42,111 bases of DNA from Liolophura sinensis (Eukaryota; Mollusca; Polyplacophora; Chitonida; Chitonidae), in assembly GCF_032854445.1 (NCBI RefSeq), contig NC_088305.1, positions 8,437,606 to 8,479,716 of the forward strand. Direction: 5' to 3'. The notes below the pieces were generated by a model that was given only the letters and a program-made list of their open reading frames with translations, was not told the origin of the DNA and ran no database searches. This document shows positions 1 through 9,735 of the stretch, one piece after another (positions within the stretch are counted from its first letter, which is position 1; every line of letters starts with the position of its first letter). The position numbers and the translations under genes are program-made.

Positions 1-895
1 TCATATGGATTTTTAATATAGTCAAATTGGCAGGCTCAGCACGATATATGCCCCAAACTTCCATTCACTGCATGTTCCCTCTATATTTATTCATTGTTTT
101 AATAAGTATGTTACATTGTACAAAGAATGCTTAACTGATACAATGACGGACACGTATGATGGAAGGAAACACGCTGGCAGAAATTCCCACGTACGACCGG
201 AGAGGATTGAATAAATGAATAATTATAGCTTAACGCCACATCGGCAATATTTCAGTCATATCTTGGCGAGACCCGAGAGGAAGCCAGCATGAGTTAGACT
301 CGAACTCACAGCGACCGCTTTGGTGAGAGGCTTCGGATCATTGTGCCGCATTATCATCCTAAATATTCGGTTACGGGGGGTCTCGCATGCGCCCCTTAGC
401 AAAGTCGTATTACGCATTTTAGTGGGCTAGAACAAGTACATTATTCCCGTCAACTTTATATTGAAATTAAACCCTTTATTTGGCATCTGGTTTATGGCGC
501 AATAAACAAACTTGGTACATTTATTTATATTCTCGAATGATCTAAATCATATCTTTCTCTCTAATGTTTGGTTGACAGCTTCCCAAGTGAAAACACAACT
601 CAGGGTAACAGACCTTCACAATCCATGTGAATGGTTTTAGTTCTTTAAGTAGCTCAGCTTGTAATGCTGTAGATAATCACTGCATGAAGTATCATGTGAA
701 ATTACGAGTTGCGGTTATCGTGTGCTTAACAGAATGTTTGCAATACGAAATACATGTTGCTTTCATATTCTCAAAAAGATAACACTGACGGTTTCGTATT
801 ATTTCATTTTTAGTCGATACAAGCGTGTGAAATATAGTGTTCTGTTCTCATGTTTCTCAAATCGAGTATGAATAAATCTTATCAGATGTACATAC
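1..895 (-). other. Intron 1 of FReD gene 1 (part), with an old SINE relic
   Basis: Non-coding DNA downstream, in gene sense, of the exon 1 donor of gene 1. About 90-206 plus 271-375 is a decayed minus-strand SINE of the dominant family: 'cggagagg', 'aagccagcatgagtt' and 'ctcacagcgaccgcttt' are recognisable. It is interrupted at 207-270 by a 64-bp fragment of another repeat containing 'gcttaacgccacatcgg', flanked by near-identical 11-bp repeats (196-206 and 271-281, one mismatch). The paralogous relic lies at about 24800-24935. I see no exon here. Confidence 0.65.
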
Positions 896-1031
896 CGCTC
901 CACGTACAAACATCGTCTTCATCGGCTTGTTCCACCAACGGTTGAATATCAAACTTCTTCAAAAATGTGTTATACGAAGACGCCACAAAGCCGGTGTTCA
1001 ACAAAAGAAATCCACACATAAATGACAACAT
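896..1031 (-). CDS. FReD-lectin gene 1, exon 1 (signal peptide exon; rest of gene off left edge)
   Basis: Encodes residues 1-45 plus one base of codon 46. ATG is at 1031, with A at -3 ('caagATG'). The peptide starts MLSFMCGFLLLNTGFVASS, a typical cleavable signal peptide, followed by a short linker with an acidic patch (EQADEDDV). A consensus donor GTATGT begins at 895, giving a phase-1 intron. Length (136 nt), phase and sequence match exon 1 of gene 2 at 25599-25734. It differs from gene 2 by a cysteine at residue 42 (serine in gene 2). The FReD exons of this gene would lie to the left, outside the window, so whether this copy is intact cannot be judged. Confidence 0.85.
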
Positions 1032-1090
1032 CTTGGGTTGTTCTGACAGCTCTCAGGTAAAGATCGTATGTTCACATACACCCTACAGTG

Positions 1091-1155
1091 ACTTTATATC
1101 TGTTTGCTCAAACCGGGTTCGTGGGCTGTGTTGACAGCTTTTAACGCTGACGTCA
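1091..1155 (-). promoter_or_regulatory. Core promoter of FReD gene 1: CRE plus TATA box
   Basis: On the minus strand a full palindromic cAMP-response element TGACGTCA (1148-1155) lies 117 bp before the ATG, and a TATA-like GATATAAAGT (1091-1100) lies about 60-70 bp before it. Both elements, in similar order and spacing, are kept upstream of gene 2. The TSS would be expected some 30 bp downstream of the TATA box. Binding by a CREB/ATF-type factor is inferred from the motif alone. Confidence 0.55.
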
Positions 1156-2263
1156 TCACAGTGCGCTACTTTTTCCGACTGATGTTGAGAAAACTGTAAT
1201 TGAAAACCATTTGTACGCCATAAGAAAAAACATGAGAAGTTTTTTCTACTTGTAACTGTTAGGACATATCCTAACTTAAATGTTGAGAAATAAAAGCCAA
1301 CCGTTTTGTGTATCGTTCAAAAGAGCTGATTAGTGGCGTTACACTTTGTTGAATACTAAACCATATTGGTATCGGACACAGAGAGACTAGGTGTATTTCT
1401 AGTCTTGGGCAGGGTGTGAAGGTGACCATCATAAACTCCAAGCTATTCACCCTGTGATAAAATCTTAACTGAGGGTATGTTTCGGAAAGACCAAGTAGTT
1501 TTAACGATGTGTCGTTTTGGGAATTCTCGTTTAACACACAATTTTATTCTTGGTGGGATTAGTGCTAAGGGGTGTGTAACTTGTGATGCCTAATATGGCA
1601 GGTAACAAATCCTAGTTGACAATGTACGCTTTGCAAATGTTCTACATGGATGGCTTAGCACAATATACATGTATGATTTATGTCACAGCGTCCTTGCTGA
1701 TGAGATCATTAATTGAGAGCTGTTGGCCTGTCATAAATTATACTATTATATTGTGTTTACAGGTATATAGCATTTTCCTGATTACATATTTCATTTTACC
1801 GAATTTGTTTGGGGTATTTTCACAGATTTTTAAAAGTGTCTGTATCTTTTAGTTTTGTTTTGTGACGTTCTCTTTCGAAACCTGTTCACTGCTGCTTTTT
1901 CAATACATTTTCAACACGATGTGGCCGAAATATGACGTGACGTTACGTCATAATCATTCTTTCATCCATTTCCTCCTTTCTACCAACCTGTTCCATTTGG
2001 ATTCCAAAATATCCATCGCACAAAAATTCTCCTTCTCAAAGACAAATCCAGAAAAAAATTCCGATTAATAATGCTATACTTATATAGTGTCACGTCACAG
2101 ATGGCTAGCAGTTGGTTATAACAACAACTCACTTGTATCATTACGTTGTCTCTTGTTCTACGCTTTAACGTAAAGTCACTGGAAGCCATTTCTGTTGTGA
2201 TGCATACAACATACGTGAACACTACGTGGAGTTGCTTTCAGCAGAAAATATTGTGTTCTTTGC

Positions 2264-2268
2264 AAAAA

Positions 2269-2314
<46 letters not shown>
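2264..2314. repeat. Simple repeat: A23 followed by (TA)14
   Basis: A run of 23 adenines (2264-2286) passes directly into 14 TA dinucleotides (2287-2314). The aligned position in the right copy (near 26,920) lacks it. It may be the tail of a lost retroelement or a slippage expansion; no flanking duplication was identified. Confidence 0.9.
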
Positions 2315-2317
<3 letters not shown>

Positions 2318-2585
2318 TGGCAAAAGAGGACGTGATGTGTCTGTTGCAGTTGGGTATATGTGACACGGTCAGTTGAACGACCCCATATTCTCCCTTCATT
2401 CTGTAAGACTTAAGAGTGTATGGGTTAAAGTGTTTGTGTTTTTTGTCTTATGTCAATAACAGTGATTATACAGAGAAGAAATAGATTGACTGAAATATTC
2501 TATGCATAAGGGCGTTCAACAGTCAACACTTAAAAGACTGTACATCATATAATACTGCTATCTACAGCTGTAACGGTTTTTTGCC

Positions 2586-2655
2586 GCTATATTGCTGGCC
2601 GCCGTCGTATAATTGAAAGATTATTGAGTACGGCGTAAAACACCGATCAAATAAA
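2586..2655 (+). mobile_element. 3' fragment of the dominant SINE (shared by both copies)
   Basis: Contains the tail core 'gctggccgccgtcgtata', then 'gagtacggcgtaaaacacc' and an A/T-rich end 'gatcaaataaatt'. Head and body are missing. The same fragment is at about 27112-27183, so it predates the duplication. Confidence 0.75.
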
Positions 2656-3569
2656 TTAACAAGTCAACAGTTATGAATGTCCTAAAGAGGTGACACGAAT
2701 CTGTACTGAAACAGAGACCGAACACTGAGTATGAAGACTGCTGTAAGACGTAAACCGTAATGGAATTTTGTAATGTAAACCTCAGATCCGTCTTGATCAA
2801 AACCCGTGTACAGTGCACTGGGACTAAACCTACCCCTGCCTTCAGGATCCGGGTTAAACGAAACCAGATATACACACTGACGCACTCGACGTAAGTCTAC
2901 ACCAAATGAAGGAGTCGGCTTAAGCCAGATTACATCTATACATTCACGTATACGTAACGTAATAAAAGCCTCACAGCAAGGTCGACGATGAAATATTAAA
3001 CCCAGTGGTTTTGCAGGTCGGAGTGTAAAATCTCTTGAGAAGTAACGTGAACTGATTTATGGTCATGTGATCTTGGGAGCATGCAATAGAAGAACGCTTA
3101 AAATGAGTATGACATATGTTTGCCATGTGTGTGACATGTGTGATGTATCAGGGACCTGCTCAAACTTTCTTCACCTATATAAATTGACGAGTGTATCTTA
3201 GTATTTTTTATAACCATGTGTGTACCAGTGACGTTGGATTTAAATGGCGTGAGAATTTGTAGAACAGCGAGCAGTACATTTTCATATTAATCTGGATTTT
3301 CGGAATTTTACGAAGTGAAATATGCCTTATTCAGATAATGATTATTGGAATTGTAACTGTTGACAGTCAGAGTGGTGTATGCTTTGGTGTATTTAATTTT
3401 CTAAATATTCCACATTTGTACATATGCTTCTGTAAACTGCTAAAATCTTTATTTCTTGTGGATAATTCCGTGTTCAGACTAGTAATCGTCCATTATCTTG
3501 GATGATCTCACACTATTTGGGGAAGGTCATGTTTAATTGTTCTGAGGCTTGTTTTTAATTAGTTTCTAC

Positions 3570-4926
3570 ATGTAAAACCACCTTCCCCTGGGACTGCTCA
3601 TTTGTATAGCCTATATAGATGCTGTAGAACCACCTCCACGTGGAGACTGGTCAGTTTATAGCCTTTATGCATGTAGATACTATAAAACCACCTCCACGTG
3701 GGGACTGGTCAAATTTATAACCTTTATGCATGTAGATGCTATAAAACTACTTCCACGTGTGGACTGGTCATTTACATAGCCTACATAGATACTGTAGAAC
3801 CACCTCCACGTGAGGACAGGTCAGTTTATAGCCTTTATGCATGTAGATACTATAAAACCACCTCCACGTGGGGACTGGTCATTTTATAGCCTACATAGAT
3901 ACTGTAGAACCACCTCCACGTGAGGACTGGTCAGTTTATAGCCTTTATGCATGTAGATACTATAAAACCACTTCCACGTGGCGACTGGTCATTTGTATAG
4001 CCTATATAGATACTGTAAAACCACCTCCACGTGAGGACTGGTCAGTTTATAGCCTTTATGCATGTAGATACTATAAAACCACTTCCACGTGGCGACTGTT
4101 CGTTTGTATAGCCTATATAGATACTATAGAACCATCTCCACGTGAGGACTGGTCAGTTTATAGCATTTATGCATGTAGATACTATAAAACCACTTCCACG
4201 TGGCGACTGGTCATTTGTATAGCCTATATAGATACTGTAGAACCACCTCCACGTGAGGACTGGTCAGTTTATAGCCTTTATGCATGTAAATACTATAAAA
4301 CCACTTCCACGTGGCGACTGGTCATTTGTATAGCCTATATAGATACTGTAGAACCACCTCCACGTGAGGACTGGTCAGTTTATAGCCTTTATGCATGTAG
4401 ATATTATAAAACCACTTCCAAGTGGCGACTGGTCATTTGTATAGCCTATATAGATACTGTAGAACCACCTCCACGTGAGGACTGGTCAGTTTATAGCCTT
4501 TATGCATGTAGATACTATAAAACCACTTCCACGTGGCGACTGGTCATTTGTATAGCCTATATAGATACTGTAGAACCACCTCCACGTGAGGACTGGTCAG
4601 TTTATAGCCTTTATGCATGTAGATACTATAAAACCACTTCCACGTGGCGACTGGTCATTTGTATAGCCTATATAGATACTGTAGAACCACCTCCACGTGA
4701 GGACTGGTCAGTTTATGACCCTTATGCATGTAAATACTATAAAACCACTTCCACGTGGCGACTGGTCATTTGTATAGCCTATATAGTTACTGTAGAACCA
4801 CCTCCACGTGAGGACTGGTCAGTTTATAGCTTTTATGCATGTAGATACTATAAAACCACTTCCACGTGGGGACTGGTCATTTATATAGCCCATATAGATA
4901 CTGTAGAACCACCTCCACGTGGGGAC
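3570..4926. repeat. Minisatellite, about 55-bp monomers in a 111-bp higher-order repeat
   Basis: Monomers follow the pattern 'tatagcctNtatNNatgN', 'actgtagaaccacctcc' and 'acgtgNggactggtcaNttt'. Two variants (about 57 and 54 bp) alternate to give a 111-bp unit. The landmark 'cacctccacg' recurs exactly every 111 bp from 3911 to 4910 (nine periods), with less regular copies before. Most monomers carry the palindrome CACGTG (E-box core). Since 111 is divisible by 3, one frame stays open from 3868 to 4938 as a 37-residue repeat; this is a by-product of the period. The paralogous array is at 28098-29372. Confidence 0.93.
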
Positions 4927-5269
4927 CTGCCCGGATAGCAAAGTTGGTAGAGCGTCCTCTTCGCGACCGGTATATCCCGGATCAATCCTTGATCGAGTCA
5001 AACCTAAGACTTTAAAAGGGGAAGCTGAAACTTCCTCGCTTGGCGTTCAGATTGAAGGAGAGAGTGCAACGACTGGTTGACCCGTATCAGTACGGGGATG
5101 CTTACTTGCCTTCGGTAAGTTGGCTCAGTGAAGCAGCACTAGATAAAATAGCGGTGGAAATCCTTCCTGCTACAATTACACGTACATGCACCCTAAGGAA
5201 TCCTTCGTATGACTGAAAAATTGTTGAGTACGACGCTAAACCCCAAGCACTCATTCACTCACTCACTCA
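4927..5269 (+). mobile_element. tRNA-derived SINE, (ACTC)n-tailed family, inserted in the minisatellite
   Basis: A pol III A-box match TAGCAAAGTTGG near the left end and a B-box-like GGATCAATCC about 45 bp on form a tRNA-like head. The body follows, then 'gttgagtacgacgctaaa' and the tail 'cactcattcactcactcac'. A 14-bp direct repeat with one mismatch flanks it (ctccacgtggggac 4913-4926; ctccacgcggggac 5270-5283), and the minisatellite resumes immediately after. There is no counterpart in the right-hand array. It belongs to a different family from the other SINEs here. Confidence 0.85.
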
Positions 5270-5935
5270 CTCCACGCGGGGACTGGTCATTTTATAGCTT
5301 ATATGCATGTAGATACTATAAAACTATTTCCACGTGAGGACTGGTCATTCCTATTCCATATGAAAATATTACAGAATCACGTCCGCGCTGGGCTAGAAAT
5401 TCTTATAGCCTATGTAGGTACTGTAGAACCGCATCCATGTGAGAACTGCTCATTCCTATCTCTTTTGTAAAGACCACAGAACAACTTCAACGCTGGGGCA
5501 AGTGATTCTTATAGCCTATATAGGTACTGTAGAATTACCTCCACCTGGGGACTGGTCATTCTTATCTCTTTTATTAATACTACAGAATCACCTCTACGCT
5601 GGGGATGGTAATTCTTATAGCCTGCAGAACCACCCCCATGTGGGGACTGGTCATTCTAGCTGCTGATACAAGTACTACAAATCCACGTGGCGACTGGTCA
5701 TTCTTACAGCATATATAGATATTGTAGAACCACCCCCATGTGGGGACTGGTCATTCTAGCTGCTGATACAAGTACTACAAATCCACGCTGGGGCTGGTCA
5801 TTCTTACAGCATATATAGATATTGTAGAACCACCTCCACGTGGGGACTGGTCATTCTAGCTGCTGATACAAGTACTACAAATCCACGCTGGGGCTGGTCA
5901 TTTTTATAGGCTATATACATATCGCAGAACCACCA
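5270..5935. repeat. Minisatellite continuation, including three 100-bp units
   Basis: The array resumes after the SINE with more diverged monomers. From about 5625 a different higher-order unit is tandemly repeated: 'gtagaaccacccccatgtgg' and 'ctagctgctgatacaagtac' recur every 100 bp (landmarks at 5631, 5731, 5831). CACGTG is partly degraded to 'catgtg' and 'cacgctg'. The array ends near 'gcagaaccaccatatc'. Confidence 0.88.
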
Positions 5936-6611
5936 TATCATTCTCTTAAAAGCAGAAACTGAGCCTCTTGCATGTGTGACAAAATTCATATATGATTTGT
6001 TTGCCAATTATTTTCAGTCAAGAATTGTCCAGCCTCTAGTCAAACTGTGAATAAATTAATATATATCTAACTGTAAAATTTGAAAAACAAAATAAATAAC
6101 GCTCCATGAAAGCGTAAATTCGTGTTGTATCTTTAAAGTCCCGAGGGATTTAACCCTGGTGTGTGATTAAATCCACTGTTTTGTTAACATATGAATACAC
6201 TGTATATATGGTCCACACTTCAAAGGTCTTCACAAGCAGTTGTGTACAGGTATAGACAAATGTTTTACAGGAGACATCCTCCTAATCAGTGGGTACTAAG
6301 AAAACACTGGGATTAAGAGAGGCTATCTTAATCCCAGAAAAAACACTACTACCTTAGTTCACAACAAGTTATGCATTTTGTAATTTCCGACGTGAAGCCA
6401 AGGTTAAACTATCCAGAGTTGTATTAGAATTAGCATGATTGACAGAAATGGTCAAGGATAAAGAACGTCCGATGGAAGCCTTTGGGTCCCTTAGCTGTGC
6501 GAGAATGTGTGTTATATATATATTATATACTAGCATAGTAATGACTGGTTACAGTAGAAATATATTTTTATATTTTAACATCCTTTTCGAAATAACGAGT
6601 TTTCGAAGACT
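5936..6611. other. Intergenic DNA, nothing recognised
   Basis: Paralogous to about 29373-30016. Short AT-rich frames only, not conserved as protein between copies. Confidence 0.6.
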
Positions 6612-6816
6612 CCGTTGCCGAGGTGGATAGCGCGCCAGGGTGACGCAAACACCCTGGAGCCTCTCACAAATGCTGTCGCTGTGATTGGATTCCTCTCCAG
6701 CCTTATACTACGTGAGAAGGTCTGCTAGTAACCTGTGGATGGTTGCTATTTCCTTCCAGCATAATGCCGGCCGCTGTTGAATAAGTGAAATAATGAGTAC
6801 GGCTTAAAACACCAAT
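6612..6816 (+). mobile_element. Decayed SINE of the dominant family, head to tail
   Basis: A tRNA-like head ('ccgaggtggatagcgcgcc', then 'gcctctcacaaatgctgtcg') is followed by the body ('ctctccagcc', 'ggtctgctagtaacctgtgg') and the tail core ('taatgccggccgctgtt', 'gtacggcttaaaacacc'). The equivalent in the right copy is about 30016-30228, so it was present before duplication. A detached minus-strand tail fragment lies nearby at 6936-6985 (right copy 30353-30400). Confidence 0.75.
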
Positions 6817-7018
6817 GAAAAAGTTTTCCGTTACTCACTTATAGTGTGTGACACATTCAGTCTGGGGAAAATCATGAGAAGACGTGAGTAGACAGAATAA
6901 AAGTGAATTTATTGCACATTATTATTTCACTTTATCTGATTGGTGTTTTACGCTTCAATCAAGAATATTTCACTAATGGTAGACATATTTTCCTTCCATA
7001 GCTGAAAACTTTCGGAAA

Positions 7019-7320
7019 TGACGTCATTGATGAACTTGAACATTGATAAGAACGTGAGATCAGCGTTGTGCACACCTACTCAATCCCACGCCCAATTTGG
7101 ACTCTTTTTTTCCACACACATTTGTTTGATAGTTATCATTGTTGACCTCACCACTGCACATTACTTTATTTCTGGACTGACCGCTGGGCCATAAAGAAAA
7201 CTGTAGCGTAAAGCCAATTTGACGTCCCAAAGAAGAAAGCATAGGCGCTTTTTGGGCTTTTATATCTTAGGACACAACCCAAGCTGCATATTGAGAGATA
7301 GAAACCAACCTTAGTAGGCC
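7019..7320 (-). promoter_or_regulatory. Promoter-like block with CRE, older duplicate of FReD promoter-flanking DNA
   Basis: It contains TGACGTCA (7019-7026) and, at 7195-7320, sequence related to 1195-1320 next to the real promoter ('gaaaactgtag', 'gtaaagccaatttgacg', 'taggacacaacccaa', 'gagatagaaacc'). The right-copy counterpart (30965-31250) keeps two CREs. No signal-peptide exon is visible next to it, so it is more likely a relic or distal element than an active start. Confidence 0.4.
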
Positions 7321-7329
7321 TACTGTCTA

Positions 7330-8690
7330 CATACACATCATGCATACCCTACCTAACAGACTGAAACAAAACACAGGAAAGAAACTGCGGCCAAATGTCA
7401 GCAGCCACAGGAAAACATATCAGCTTAAAAACACAGAAATCAAAATCATACAATAAATTAGACTCTTATAAGTATGTTGGAAATACGTGTGACAATAATG
7501 AGCTGATCACTAACGATAGTTAGGTTGACCTCGGCACAACTAGCAGAAAAGCAGATGTTTATTTATGACATTTAATAAAATTGGGATTTATGAGAATTGA
7601 TGTCTTTACTTTTTATGATATCAAAGTTTTCTGGTTTTCGTAAAAAATTAATGACTGCTCGCCGTGAATTATGATACTGACATTAACATTTAGCCTCTGT
7701 TGGAACGCTGTCCGTAACCATATCCATGCTCGGTTGGTAGGCCAACTGCATGTAAACCGTCTCGTCCACAGGTAGGCCTATGATATATTTCCATAACATT
7801 GGAGTCCACGATTAAAATTTATCATATTTCCAAGATTTCATTATCTTTCAAAAATGCCCTCTTGCAACTTAGCTCCTGTTTTGGGGGCTAGAATTCAGCT
7901 ACAGGTTTACTACTTCCAGCATGTGTACAAATTGCGCGCGTCAAGCCTACACTATACATACACAGTTGTGAGACCCAGGCTAGCTTAGGCGCAGGAGATA
8001 TGTACGTTGTTAAGGCATCGACTGCTGCGATCGGTTGAGCATCCATAAAATATAAACTAAGCGTTAAATAAACCAATCACTACATAGCGCACACTATTAT
8101 ATAAACACTCGTTTTATATAAAAAAAATAATAATAAAAGCGGCGATTTGAGAGTATTTTGTATTATGTTGGTGGCAACATTCCCTGCTGGTTGGAGTTGC
8201 TCCCACACTTTTAGCCACTAGAGCACGTACCAGTCCAATCTGAGCAATGTGGACAAGGTCATGCTCCCATATTTTCAAAAACCAGGGAAAGTCCTTAAGT
8301 TACGAAAGGCACAAAATGTCCGGACATTTTTGACTCGCCTGTATATAGTACAGGTGTGGCTTACGTCGAACCCTGAGCGTCGTCGTCGAATAACAGAGAA
8401 AGCAATTTAAGCAAAATCTTAGGGGTTGTAAACTATTAAAGTACTGCAGATATTGGGGTCAGGGTTTGCACACATGTAGATCATAGTAGCACGAGGGGGA
8501 TATTCCATCGTTGATTGGGTTTGTGCATATTAAATATCGTGAATTACTGAATTTCTGACTTAGTATATAGGGTATATTAGAATTATTGTTAGACAAAATG
8601 TTAGAGTTTGTATTTTAACATGTATTGTATGTATTGACCTGAGGTTTGACATGAATATAAAACTTGATGACGCCAGGGGGGTGATCCATC
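7330..8690. other. About 1.35 kb present only in the left copy, identity unknown
   Basis: The right copy passes from the equivalent of 7320 (near 31,260) to the equivalent of 8700 (near 31,400) within about 140 bp, so this block is an insertion here or a deletion there. No transposase, reverse transcriptase, terminal repeats or tRNA-like head were recognised. Frames are short. Confidence 0.6.
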
Positions 8691-8703
8691 GCTCCAATTT
8701 TAA

Positions 8704-8970
8704 GTGGCTGTATTTAAGGCACACCATAGAGAAAATTTACTGGCAAAACTGACGCGGAACAACATTCTGTGTGTTTATGTTCCAGCGTGTTACACTGACA
8801 AACTGCAACCTCTAGACTTGTCCGTGAAAAAGGTCAAAGACGAACTGAAGAGCAGTTCCAAGGCTGGTACGCTGGGAGAGGAAACTCAAGTGAACACCAA
8901 GACTTCCATCATGAAGCTCATACATAACAGGCTGTTGATGAAGGTAATTGTCAAGCAAAGACAACTTTGT
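8704..8970 (+). pseudogene. Decayed DDE-superfamily transposase C-terminal fragment
   Basis: The frame reads VYVPACYTDKLQPLDLSV followed by KDELKSSSK and TKTSIMKLIHNR. These resemble the 'VPanCTDkLQPLDlsVN', 'KdeLKssF' and 'vKPiHaRW' stretches of eukaryotic DDE_1 (pogo/Tigger-like) transposase-type proteins, as recalled. The upstream catalytic region and the Trp-Tyr segment after 'KSS' are missing. The parallel fragment at about 31400-31655 keeps VDTKTSIVKPIHNR and then stops. Present in both unit copies, so inserted before duplication. Not a functional gene. Confidence 0.6.
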
Positions 8971-9439
8971 TAGACTGTTTTTTTTTTAAACCCGGGCTAC
9001 ATGTATTTAAGTAAATGTAAATACTATATTGTAATGTACTGTCTGTACATGTATTTGTTTCCTTTCTTAAATATTAGTAAATATTTATCAAAAGGCAAGT
9101 CATTTAATTTTGTTCTTCTTTCACCCCCTTTACTTTTGTGGTGGAAAGATTTTATGCCATGCAAGACTGTATATTCGCTGGTTGTTTATTTCCGGATAAT
9201 TTGGCGACTATCTACAGCGGGAATATCTTTTAACCATTTGTGTTTGCAGTATTTTAGAGGCACCATGAATTCCTCAGTCTTTACACCTTGCCGGATTATC
9301 CTTACATAGAAAGTACTGATTTGACAAAAGTTAATCCATTTCCCTGTCCACTCCTGGGCATCCCACTTTGAAAGCATTATACATTATATGCAACCCACTG
9401 CTACCAGTGGTAATTTGTTGGATTTAAATCTACATTTGT

Positions 9440-9735
9440 GTGTCTAGATAGTCATATAACTCCCAGTTAACATTAGAACCGTCCATAAATATTTGAAACA
9501 GCTGGGCAAGTGACAACTCCCTGACCTGACAGATTCATTGAAATAAATCACTAAATTGTTTGCAATGGCCTGCCGTATGAACTGAGAAAATGGGTGCTGA
9601 CACCATCTGCTTCCCAAACACGAATATACACATCGAGTTGTTTTTTCTACTGAGGCTGTCATCAAACAGCAGAACAGAGCTGCCCCGACACCCGACTTTC
9701 TTTACCACCACACTCTTGAAGGCATTTCTGAAATT
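9440..9735 (-). pseudogene. Decayed element-derived gene fragment (SMDGPNVN-type family)
   Basis: Minus-strand translations give FDDSLSRKNNS and QIFMDGSNVNWELYD in different frames. The right copy (31920-32345) reads better: FDESLSRKTPFKQL and LLQISMDGPNVTWELY. I recall such motifs ('FDESLN...KQLDvhvRfW', 'LQvSMDGPNVNwkfy') from a family of uncharacterised, probably transposon-derived animal proteins. Frameshifts and stops are present. The strand is opposite to the DDE fragment at 8704, so this is probably a separate element. Confidence 0.5.

Larger units (their letters stand above)
1156..3569. other. Intergenic DNA upstream of gene 1, no gene seen
   Basis: AT-rich sequence paralogous to about 25867-28097. 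Reading frames here are short, unrelated between copies, and match no family I recognise. It contains a SINE tail fragment (2586-2655) and a homopolymer/dinucleotide tract (2264-2314). A block at 1195-1320 ('gaaaactgtaattgaaa', 'taggacatatcc') resembles sequence near 7195-7320, suggesting an older local duplication of promoter-flanking DNA. Confidence 0.6.

Noticed and set aside
3868-4938. A 356-residue open frame with a 37-residue repeat on the plus strand, as a repeat-protein gene
   Set aside because: The 111-bp period is a multiple of three, so any stop-free unit stays open. The frame ends inside the SINE, has no convincing start or splice context, and the paralogous array (327-bp units) does not keep the peptide.
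3570-5935. CRISPR-like regularly spaced repeats
   Set aside because: Both 'repeat' and 'spacer' parts are repeated and near-identical, the period changes along the array, and the genome is eukaryotic. It is a minisatellite.
9001-9309. Plus-strand 102-residue frame as a gene after the DDE fragment
   Set aside because: AT-rich, low-complexity, with no counterpart frame in the right copy.
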